A stretch of DNA of 64,000 bases from Shimazuella soli (GTDB lineage: Bacteria > Bacillota > Bacilli > Thermoactinomycetales > Thermoactinomycetaceae): the NCBI RefSeq assembly GCF_022511585.1, contig NZ_JAKWBN010000001.1, positions 544,269 through 608,268 of the forward strand. The letters are read 5' to 3'. A program made the position numbers and the translations under genes. A model generated the notes under the pieces. It was not told the origin of the DNA. It searched no databases and saw nothing but the letters and a program-made list of their open reading frames with translations. Positions 26,107-32,884 of this stretch are shown in pieces. Position 1 is the first letter of the stretch. Each line of letters starts with the position of its first letter.

Positions 26107-26337
26107 ATGAGTGATAGAAAGCTAAATAAAGAAGAGAAAAGAGCAGAGAAAGCAAAAAAAAGAGAAGAGAAGTTGGCAAAAAAAATGGAAGATAAGCAAG
26201 TTAAAGATAAACGGAAAGAAGAAAAAAAAGCGGAGAAAGCAAAAAAAAGAAAAGAGAAGCAAATTAAAGATAAGAGGAAACAAGAAAAGAATGAAGCAAA
26301 AAAAGTTGAAGAAAAAAATAGTGATGGATCAAAATAG
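26107..26337 (+). CDS. Small lysine/glutamate-rich protein (76 aa)
   Basis: ATG 26107 follows GGGAGGAGGG by about 6 nt. Nearly every residue is Lys, Glu, Arg, Ala or Asp, and the protein is two copies of one helix: EEKRAEKAKKREEKLAKK..DKQVKDKRK and EEKKAEKAKKRKEKQIKDKRK. It would be a single long charged helix. There is no signal peptide. It begins the plus-strand group that leads into two adenylate-forming enzymes. Because it offers many lysine amines, it is a conceivable acceptor for an activated acyl group, but nothing in the sequence proves that. Confidence 0.65.
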   Translation: MSDRKLNKEEKRAEKAKKREEKLAKKMEDKQVKDKRKEEKKAEKAKKRKEKQIKDKRKQEKNEAKKVEEKNSDGSK

Positions 26338-26491
26338 TTTAAGGAAACAATTCGAGAGTTATAACCGAGGTTGCAAAAGCTGTTTATAGATGGGGGATGG
26401 TTACGCTTTTTCGCGTGGATCATGCCCTCGCTCATTCTTTACTTCAGGTAGATTCTAAGAATACTAAGAATACATGGAATGGAGGATTTAG
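26338..26491 (+). other. Stretch with broken coding sequence between lysine-rich gene and ligase
   Basis: Two overlapping frames look coding but neither is complete: MDQNSLRKQFESYNRG and, one base shifted, RVITEVAKAVYRWGMVTLFR followed by VDHALAHSLLQ. This may be a frameshifted small gene with an amphipathic helix. A GGAGG site for the ligase ends the stretch. Confidence 0.3.
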
Positions 26492-27835
26492 ATGAAGTTT
26501 CAAACTCATAAGATGACAGTCTCCATTGATAATCATTCATCCCATCTAGAACAATTCAAGGAATTTTATAAGCAATTGCATGATGAAGAAAAAACCATTG
26601 AGAAACTCCCTCATCAAAATATAGAAGATTATCAGCTAAAGGCTGTTAATGCCACTCTTGCTCATGTGTGGAATCGAAATGAATACTACCATTCGACATT
26701 GAAGAAAGCAGGCTTCACAGAGCCCAAAATCGATAGTTTAGAACAATTAGCTGCCATACCGATGCTGAAGAAAGATGTCATAAGAGGTGATAAACAAAAG
26801 ATATTATGTGTCGATCCGAAAGAAATAGGTCAGGTTCACCTCACTAGCGGTACATCGGGTAAGCCAATATATACCTCTTATACATTAGCTGATCAATATG
26901 TATACGATTTATTGCCGAAATACTTGGAGCTGTTTAAGGAGTCAGAAGATGATGTCGCGGCAATTGCCCTACCTTATGAATTTGCGTTGCCCGGTCTCGG
27001 ATTTCAGCGGTTATTTCAATTTGCATTTGGTACAGGGGTTCTTTCGCTTGGCAAAGGTGGTTATATGGCTCCTATCGATAAGTCGTTGGAATTAATGAAG
27101 GAATATCAAGCCACGATTCTTACTACAACCCCGTCTTATGCAGCACTCCTAGCAGTGGAAAGTGAGAAGTTTGGTATAAAAATTGGTGAAGATATTCGTC
27201 TAAAGAAAATTTGGCTCACCGGCGAAGGATGCTCCTCCACCTTCCGCGAACGTTTGGAAAAGTTGTGGGGATGCGAGGTCTCGTTCTTCTACGGCTCAAC
27301 CGAGTGCGGAGTTGTCGGTGTAGAATGCAGTAAGCATAGAGGGTATCACGTCATGGAAGGGCATGTGAAAGTCGAAATCGTTGATCCGGTTTCGGAGGAA
27401 GTGCTTCCGTACGGTCGAACGGGAGAAATCATTGTGACTACGCTGCTTCGTGAAGGAATGCCGATGGTACGCTATCGGACTGGGGATCTTGGTAACTTGC
27501 AAAAATCCAAATGCGACTGTGGAATTACAATGGACGTCTTGCAGCTAAGAGGCCGAATGGAGAACATGCTGCGCTTGGGTACTGAAGACTTTTCTCCATT
27601 CTTGATCGAGCACTTTCTCATGGAGATTCCCGAAGTAGGTTTATGGTATCACCTTAAGCTGAATCAAGGATTGCTCACAATTGAAGCCGAGAAGTACCAG
27701 ACGGAACTTAGTGATGAGCAATTGGCGGCAAAAATTCAAAAGCATATGGCTGATAGGATGGGGATACATTGCGAAGCCTTAATCAGAGACGATATCCCTC
27801 GTACGTTCGGCAAGGCAATCAGAGTATTCAACTAA
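26492..27835 (+). CDS. PaaK/LuxE-like adenylate-forming enzyme 1 (aryl-CoA ligase family)
   Basis: A 447-residue enzyme of the phenylacetate-CoA ligase family, which makes an acyl-adenylate from a carboxylic acid and ATP and usually passes it to CoA. Motifs: phosphate loop LTSGTSGKP (residues 117-125), FFYGSTECGVVG near 270, MVRYRTGDLG near 325, the Cys pair KCDCG, and the C-terminal catalytic Lys in RTFGKAIRVF. All core residues are present, so it should be active. GGAGG precedes the ATG. The aryl acid may be 4-hydroxybenzoate, since a chorismate-lyase-like gene lies in the same operon; that is inference. Confidence 0.88.
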   Translation: MKFQTHKMTVSIDNHSSHLEQFKEFYKQLHDEEKTIEKLPHQNIEDYQLKAVNATLAHVWNRNEYYHSTLKKAGFTEPKIDSLEQLAAIPMLKKDVIRGDKQKILCVDPKEIGQVHLTSGTSGKPIYTSYTLADQYVYDLLPKYLELFKESEDDVAAIALPYEFALPGLGFQRLFQFAFGTGVLSLGKGGYMAPIDKSLELMKEYQATILTTTPSYAALLAVESEKFGIKIGEDIRLKKIWLTGEGCSSTFRERLEKLWGCEVSFFYGSTECGVVGVECSKHRGYHVMEGHVKVEIVDPVSEEVLPYGRTGEIIVTTLLREGMPMVRYRTGDLGNLQKSKCDCGITMDVLQLRGRMENMLRLGTEDFSPFLIEHFLMEIPEVGLWYHLKLNQGLLTIEAEKYQTELSDEQLAAKIQKHMADRMGIHCEALIRDDIPRTFGKAIRVFN

Positions 27836-27869
27836 CTATATTACAAAAAACGAGATAGGAGGTGCATGA

Positions 27870-29105
27870 ATGAATGACATCGATAGAGAGAGGGAGCGAA
27901 AATTTCAGGAGATGTATGTTCGCATTTTAAAATCCCCTCTGTATAAGACGAAATTATCGGAACATGCTTTAAACAGTATTAAATTGAGTAACATCCAGAC
28001 GCTTCCGTTAACGACAAAGGAAGATCTGCGGAAAGCCGGCATCTTTGGTCACCTCGCCGTCGATATGAAGGAAATTGCTCAATACCATGAATCGACCGGA
28101 ACGACCGGGGAGCCTTCGGCTGCCTGGTTTACGCAAAAAGATTTGCTGGTTGGTGGAAGACAATTGAAGGAATGCGGTGTGCGTTTGACTTCTGAAGATC
28201 TGGTGTTGATCCGCTTTCCTTACGCAATGGCGCTGCCTGCATTCTTAATGCAGCATGCAGCTTGGCAGACAGGAGCTGGGGTCGTTCCTGCAAGCGGACG
28301 TACTATCGTTACCCCTTACCCCCGAGTGTTAAGTCTGATGAAACGTCTTTCTGTCACGGTGTTGGCAGGACTCCCTCGTGAGATAGAACTGCTGGCCGAA
28401 GCGGCTCGTCTTGGCGGTTCTGAGCCGAGCAAAGACTTTCCAGCAATGCGCGCCATTTGCGTTGCTGGTGAATTAATGGGAGACAAGCGAAGGAAGCATA
28501 TAGAAAAGCTGTGGAATGTGCCTGTATTTAATATGTACGGTTCGACGGAAACTGCCAATATCGCTACAATGTGCGAGTATGGCACAATGCATATCTCAGA
28601 ACTAGATTTTTTCATAGAAGTACTTAATGAGGACGGTTCAAGCTCCGTCGCTTACGGAGAAAGAGGGTTTGCGGCGATCACGACGCTTTCCCATCAGGGT
28701 TCTCCTCTGTTGCGATATTTTAATGAAGATATAGTCTCTGTAGAGTCCTGTTCATGCGATTGCGGCCGAACTGGAGCCAATCTGGTTCATTACGGCAGAA
28801 GCAAGGATCGAATACGTTTCGGAGACATCATCTTAGATGTAATGGATATTCAGGAAGCCGTATATTCGTTGTCTCCTGCTCCGGATGCTTGGAAGGTGAT
28901 AGAGCAGGAAGAGGGGTTGCACTTTTTACTAGATTCGCATTGTTCCAGGAAATGGTCGGAGGAAAATGTCCGTTTTCGATTATCTTCTCAACTTCAAGTG
29001 CCGGTTTCCGTTGAAATCACTACATTGGTCGATCGTGTTGAGCTCATGAGTAACGTTCCATCAGTTAAGCCTGTATATATCAAGAAGCGAAGTAACGACA
29101 CATAA
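27870..29105 (+). CDS. PaaK-like adenylate-forming enzyme 2
   Basis: A 411-residue relative of the preceding enzyme, 34 bp downstream with AGGAGGTGC before the ATG. It has HESTGTTGEPSAAW (73-86) for the phosphate loop, NMYGSTETANIA near 222, LLRYFNEDIV where the usual YRTGD lies, and CSCDCGRTGANL. A C-terminal Lys (SVKPVYIKK) could be the catalytic one. The protein is divergent from enzyme 1, so the two probably use different substrates or do different half-reactions. No CoA- or carrier-protein-specific element can be read from sequence. Same operon as DAHP synthase and chorismate-lyase-like protein. Confidence 0.85.
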   Translation: MNDIDRERERKFQEMYVRILKSPLYKTKLSEHALNSIKLSNIQTLPLTTKEDLRKAGIFGHLAVDMKEIAQYHESTGTTGEPSAAWFTQKDLLVGGRQLKECGVRLTSEDLVLIRFPYAMALPAFLMQHAAWQTGAGVVPASGRTIVTPYPRVLSLMKRLSVTVLAGLPREIELLAEAARLGGSEPSKDFPAMRAICVAGELMGDKRRKHIEKLWNVPVFNMYGSTETANIATMCEYGTMHISELDFFIEVLNEDGSSSVAYGERGFAAITTLSHQGSPLLRYFNEDIVSVESCSCDCGRTGANLVHYGRSKDRIRFGDIILDVMDIQEAVYSLSPAPDAWKVIEQEEGLHFLLDSHCSRKWSEENVRFRLSSQLQVPVSVEITTLVDRVELMSNVPSVKPVYIKKRSNDT

Positions 29106-29188
29106 AAATAGATCCATTGAATTTGATACCATAACGATAATTGGTTGGGAAGATTTCTATTATAGACGAAGAGAAAGGATTGTGTATC

Positions 29189-30016
29189 ATGAGCGATAGA
29201 TTGCAACAAGAGAAATCACGACTTCTCGTAAGTCGTCACCATAAAAACGAAGATACGATTATTCATATTAAGCAAGCGGTGATCGGTGGTTCTTCACATA
29301 CGCTGATCGTAGGTCCTTGCTCTGTCGAATCAAGAGCACAGCTCGCAACGGTTGCTTCCGCTTTAAAGAAAGCTGGCTTAACGGTCTTACGTGGCGGAGC
29401 GTTCAAGCCGAGAACTTCTCCTTACGATTTTCAAGGACTCGGTGAAGAGGGATTAAAAATTATGAAGGATGTTGCAGATGAATTTGGATTGATAACCAAT
29501 AGCGAAATTATGAGTCCCACTCAAATCGATACAGCCGCTCGTTATATCGATATTTTTCAAATAGGCGCGCGTAACATGCAGAACTTCGACTTGCTGAAAG
29601 CCGTCGGTCAAACGAAGAAGCCCATACTGCTGAAACGCGGCCTTTCTGCAACTTTGAAAGAGTTTATGCTCGCAGCAGAATATATTCTGAATCAAGGGAA
29701 TGACCAAGTTATGTTAATGGAACGTGGTATACGTACTTTCGAGAAAATGACTCGCAATACGCTTGATATTTCCGCTGTTCCAATCTTAAAGCAGGAGACC
29801 CATCTTCCAGTACTAGTGGATGTCACTCATTCTACCGGGAGGAAAGATATTCTGTTGCCTTGTGCAAAGGCATCGTTAGCAGCTGGCGCCGACGGGATTA
29901 TGGTTGAGGTGCACCCGAATCCCTCAGCCGCTCTCTCCGACTCGAAACAGCAACTCAACATCGATGAGTTTCAGACGTTTTGGAAGGGGCTCTGCAATTC
30001 TGATTTGTACCATTAA
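29189..30016 (+). CDS. 3-deoxy-7-phosphoheptulonate (DAHP) synthase, short form
   Basis: It joins phosphoenolpyruvate and erythrose-4-phosphate, the first step of the shikimate pathway. The 275 residues match the Bacillus AroA type: [10 protein letters not shown] (about 35-44), [42 protein letters not shown], and [10 protein letters not shown] with [10 protein letters not shown]. The N-terminus is only about 30 residues before the barrel, with no chorismate mutase or ferredoxin-like regulatory domain, so feedback control may be absent. I chose ATG 29189 with AAAGGA upstream. In this operon it probably serves to push carbon towards chorismate for the next enzyme. Confidence 0.92.
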   Translation: MSDRLQQEKSRLLVSRHHKNEDTIIHIKQAVIGGSSHTLIVGPCSVESRAQLATVASALKKAGLTVLRGGAFKPRTSPYDFQGLGEEGLKIMKDVADEFGLITNSEIMSPTQIDTAARYIDIFQIGARNMQNFDLLKAVGQTKKPILLKRGLSATLKEFMLAAEYILNQGNDQVMLMERGIRTFEKMTRNTLDISAVPILKQETHLPVLVDVTHSTGRKDILLPCAKASLAAGADGIMVEVHPNPSAALSDSKQQLNIDEFQTFWKGLCNSDLYH

Positions 30017-30072
30017 CAATTTTCAATAACTGTCAAAGAGAGCACGCACAATTGTCTAATGGAGGTGAGAGT

Positions 30073-30669
30073 ATGGTAGACTCACAGTTTGAACGAAAGC
30101 TATCAGATGTTTTACACGGATTGATATTCGACCTTCTGTTAGTGACAGATGGACGGACAACGGACTTGCTAGAAATGCTGTTGAACGAGAAAATGAATGT
30201 ACATGTGATACGGCAAGAACAAATTGATGGAGAGAATGTAAACCTTATGGGTGAATCCTCGGGAGGTCCAAATTATATTCGAGAATCAGTTTTGATCTGT
30301 GAGCAAAGTCGATTTGTCGTGTCACACAACATTGCACTTGTAAATTCTAAGCATGTACCTCCCATTTTGTTCGAGAAAATTGCGCATCGACAAGAGGGAA
30401 TAGGAAAAGCGATGAGCTCTCTTGGAATGCACACATTCCGAAAGGTGGCTGACTTCGGATTCATCAACGAAGCGGAAACGGTCGATCTTTTTCAACAGCC
30501 GATCAAGATCCACTTTCCTAATCTGCAAAACAAGGTGCCTTACAAAAAATACTTCATTTATTTCGAACGTAAACCTGGGATTCAGATGCTAGAATATTTC
30601 CATCCGAGCATCATCAGACACCGTTTGCAACAAGAGATGACGAAAGAGCAATCGAACAAAGAAGAATAA
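30073..30669 (+). CDS. Chorismate-lyase-like protein (UbiC / DUF98 fold)
   Basis: A 198-residue protein with the family's characteristic order: LLLVTDGRTTDLLEMLLNE, then an Arg-centred NYIRESVLICEQSRFVVSHNIALVN, then a stretch ending KYFIYFERKPGIQMLEYFHP. Chorismate lyases cut chorismate to 4-hydroxybenzoate and pyruvate, and homologues of this DUF98 branch include enzymes making 4- or 3-hydroxybenzoate. GGAGGTGAGAGT precedes ATG 30073. The gene is last in the ligase-ligase-DAHP synthase operon and supplies the likely aryl acid. Assigning 4- rather than 3-hydroxybenzoate is not possible from sequence alone. Confidence 0.75.
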   Translation: MVDSQFERKLSDVLHGLIFDLLLVTDGRTTDLLEMLLNEKMNVHVIRQEQIDGENVNLMGESSGGPNYIRESVLICEQSRFVVSHNIALVNSKHVPPILFEKIAHRQEGIGKAMSSLGMHTFRKVADFGFINEAETVDLFQQPIKIHFPNLQNKVPYKKYFIYFERKPGIQMLEYFHPSIIRHRLQQEMTKEQSNKEE

Positions 30670-30790
30670 GGTTCTGAGAAGAGTAATTGATCAATTTCTT
30701 GCTCTACATGGAAAAACGCATCCTTTGGAGTCAGCCAATGCTTTTTGAGGATGCAAGCCTCAACAGTGAAATTTATGCTGAGAGGCAATT

Positions 30791-31066
30791 TTATTTTTTT
30801 TTATTTTTTTTCATTTGTTCAACCATATCGACTCCACAATCGATCATTCGTTCGCCGGCATATTGTACACCCGTCTTTATAGCTTCGAACAGTTTTTCTA
30901 AAAGAATATCGACGGGTTGATCACGATTTTTTACAGATTCCATGATTTTTTGCTTGGCTATGTCTGCTCCATTTTTGACTGCTGTCGTATAGTTAGCAGT
31001 AAAGTATCTAAATTTCCGATTAATTTCACGGAAGATTTCTGAAAACTCTTCATTTTCCCTAGACAA
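30791..31066 (-). CDS. Small helical protein, paralogue of the protein at 23.2 kb
   Basis: A 91-residue protein starting at TTG 31066: AAGGAG lies 9 nt before it, whereas the ATG at 31075 touches the site and cannot use it. The body is amphipathic helices (IFREINRKFRYFTANYTTAV, then LLEKLFEAIKTGVQYAGERM) that align with the protein at 23159-23467, including the KTG..GE..M..G pattern. The end is poly-Lys. It follows the small membrane protein by 13 bp in a two-gene operon, converging with the aryl operon. Unknown function; perhaps a surface or scaffold component of the same system. Confidence 0.68.
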   Translation of the reverse strand: MSRENEEFSEIFREINRKFRYFTANYTTAVKNGADIAKQKIMESVKNRDQPVDILLEKLFEAIKTGVQYAGERMIDCGVDMVEQMKKNKKK

Positions 31067-31079
31067 CTGCTTCATCTCC

Positions 31080-31352
31080 TTATGATACTACATTTTCATA
31101 CTCGACTCCTTCTTCGTCTTGAAACTGAAGCGATTCAGCCTCTACACGTTGGATTCGGTTTTCAACGTGATCGTAACCTTCATCATCCCGTATCGGAATG
31201 GAATCAATCGTTCCTGTTAGTTTCTTGCTAACCCTAGATGTAAACAATGCAACGATAACGCCCACCACAAGTACGAAAACAAGCACGCCACATAAACTCA
31301 TACCCAAAATGAATAATATTCTATTCTCGACATCCATGTTCTTTGTTTCCAT
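31080..31352 (-). CDS. Single-pass membrane protein (90 aa)
   Basis: One hydrophobic helix (ILFILGMSLCGVLVFVLVVG, about residues 12-38) is followed by a basic turn (TSRVSKKL) and an acidic ~50-residue cytoplasmic tail (DDEGYDHVENRIQRVEAESLQ). GGAGGAG is upstream of the ATG. It is first in an operon with the small helical paralogue. The positive residues directly after the helix suggest that the C-terminus is inside. No family is recognised. Confidence 0.65.
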   Translation of the reverse strand: METKNMDVENRILFILGMSLCGVLVFVLVVGVIVALFTSRVSKKLTGTIDSIPIRDDEGYDHVENRIQRVEAESLQFQDEEGVEYENVVS

Positions 31353-31514
31353 GCTACTTTCACTCCTCCTAAGATAGTTCAGTATATGAGCAAATATCTC
31401 AGATCATATAGGTAATGGACTATTATTGGATGAATTCCACTTCAGTCCAATCTAGGTTCGTTAACTCACATAAACATATAAGAGTCATAAACATATAAAA
31501 GGAGGTTTTGATCA

Positions 31515-32099
31515 ATGGATGATATTCAAAGAAAAACCGAGTCTATTCCGGTCACAGATAAAGAAGCATTTTCGTTAGTTTCGAAACAGGAGAGCGTTTC
31601 GGAGTGGAAGAGGTTTATCCAAACGGAGTTAGAGAAACTAGAAAATCAAGAAAAGGATGATGGAAAAGAAGACTCAAAGAAAACCTCGTCTGCTGAGGCA
31701 GAGTCTACTCTCAGTACCCTTATCGAGAAGATACCTGTAGAACAATTGGTCAATAAGGCAATACGAATTATTACTAAGAAAACAGAGCTGGAAAAACCAG
31801 AGCCGGAAAAAGGTGAGTCGAAAATACCAATGGGGGAAAAATCGGAATCGAAAAAAGATGAGCCGAAGAAACCAAAGAAGGAAAAATCTGAATCGAAAAA
31901 AGGTGAGTCGAAAAAACCAAAGAAGGAAAAACCGGAATCGAAAAAAGGTGAGTCGAAAAAACCAAAGAAGGAAATACCAGAATCGAAAAAGGATGAGTCG
32001 AAAAAGCCAAAGAGGGAAAAACCAGAGTCGAAAAAAGGCGAGTCGAAAAAACCAAAACGGAAAACAATACAACCCAAAAAACAGAACCGAAAAAAATAG
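31515..32099 (+). CDS. Lysine-rich repeat protein, probably frameshifted at its end
   Basis: GGAGG before ATG 31515 is strong. Residues 1-95 are an acidic/neutral helical part (MDDIQRKTESIPVTDKEAF, then STLSTLIEKIPVEQLVNKAIRII). Residues 100-182 are about 5.5 copies of a 15-residue unit like ESKKPKKEKPESKKG. The frame ends in KKQNRKK at an A7 run. The +2 frame continues there with TGGIFKTLKHLVREQAFTIL and NRFFVNG, whose stop overlaps the next start, so a shift at the A run may have cut off the natural C-terminus (or it is a read error). A lysine-rich, repetitive protein beside aryl-activating enzymes is notable. Confidence 0.65.
   Translation: MDDIQRKTESIPVTDKEAFSLVSKQESVSEWKRFIQTELEKLENQEKDDGKEDSKKTSSAEAESTLSTLIEKIPVEQLVNKAIRIITKKTELEKPEPEKGESKIPMGEKSESKKDEPKKPKKEKSESKKGESKKPKKEKPESKKGESKKPKKEIPESKKDESKKPKREKPESKKGESKKPKRKTIQPKKQNRKK
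31815..32060 (+). repeat. 45-bp tandem repeat inside the lysine-rich gene
   Basis: Five full copies and one partial, each 15 codons beginning GAGTCGAAAAAACC, at 31815, 31860, 31905, 31950, 31995 and 32040. Third-base differences between copies show that the repeats are under some protein-level constraint. Confidence 0.85.
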
Positions 32100-32185
32100 A
32101 GCAGGAAGAACTGGTGGTATATTTAAAACACTGAAGCATCTTGTTCGCGAACAGGCTTTCACAATTCTCAATCGTTTCTTTGTGA

Positions 32186-32502
32186 ATGGCTGAAAAGGAA
32201 AATTATATACATGTTTATCGGAAGCAGTTCTTGGAGAAAAAGTGCTATGGCCACAAATGTTTTATATATAGTTTATTTGATGAGTTTGCAAATGACTTGC
32301 GATAGATACTCTCCAATTGGACGCTTTCCCCCTCCTTCCCTCGCTGTTAGAAGATTCACTGGACAACGTTGGGTTCTTGATAAAACATGTAGAACGAGGT
32401 GAATCGTCCTACAAATCGTTGAAACTATTCAAAGCCGCTCTGTTTCAAGTCGCGACTATTCTTCTTGATCAGTTGGAAATAGCAGAAACAGAAATTAAAT
32501 AA
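32186..32502 (+). pseudogene. Frameshifted small gene after the lysine-rich protein
   Basis: ATG 32186 overlaps the stop of the +2-frame extension of the lysine-rich gene (ATGGCTGA), a sign of coupled translation. It reads MAEKENYIHVYRKQFLEKKC and on to LFDEFANDLR, then stops at 32303. Another frame open from 32296 carries on with LLEDSLDNVGFLIKHVERGE, SSYKSLKLFKAALFQ and VATILLDQLEIAETEIK to 32502. Together they look like one ~105-residue helical protein broken by one indel. Unknown function. Confidence 0.45.
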
Positions 32503-32730
32503 AAACTTGGTGAGGTGAATTTAGGATCGTGGTAGTAAGATTGGAATTGAAATGCTTGAGCATTTTACACAGGAGAGCAGTTTCTGTTCTTGCTACAACC
32601 TGATATGTTCAGTTTTCAAGAATCGGAACATATGTACCTATTAACTATTTCTATAAAATTTTTTCTTTTCCTTCTTTGAAAAAGGAAATTTGTTCTAGAC
32701 ATCCACAAGGGGGAGTTGAACAAGCTTCAT

Positions 32731-32765
32731 TCACCTCGCCACCTTAGAGGTGGGAGTCTTCTTGT
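32731..32765 (-). mobile_element. Possible IS200/IS605-type end (solo)
   Basis: On the minus strand the sequence reads GAAGACTCCCACCTC, TAAGGTGGCGAGGTGAA, which resembles the hairpin right end of IS1341/IS605-like elements (GAAGCCCCCACCTC type). No tnpA or tnpB remains nearby. Confidence 0.3.
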
Positions 32766-32847
32766 GCGAATTTAATAGAAAATTACTAGCTTTGATGCAA
32801 TGTTGGAGCTTGAAGACTGAAAGTTACATACTTTAAATAGCAAATGA

Positions 32848-32879
32848 AAAGGGATGGAATAAAATGCTTCCATCCCTTT
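32848..32879 (-). terminator. valS terminator
   Basis: AAAGGGATGGAA pairs with TTCCATCCCTTT (12 bp) around an 8-nt loop, just after the valS stop. Confidence 0.8.
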
Positions 32880-32884
32880 GTCCA

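Larger units (their letters stand above)
32503..32884. other. Intergenic stretch ending the accessory block
   Basis: No intact gene. It contains a possible transposon-end hairpin (32731-32765) and the valS terminator. The high-GC character of the block fades here. Confidence 0.4.

Noticed and set aside
31815-32060. Regular repeat considered as a CRISPR array
   Set aside because: Copies are directly joined, in frame and without spacers; no cas genes.
31646-32171. Three long minus-strand frames of Phe/Ser/Pro or Leu/Phe/Arg repeats
   Set aside because: Mirror frames of the 45-bp lysine repeat, kept open only because the repeat lacks stops.
22228-32502. Gas-vesicle cluster
   Set aside because: The lysine-rich GvpT-like look of some proteins raised this, but gvpA, gvpF/L, gvpN and the other required genes are absent.
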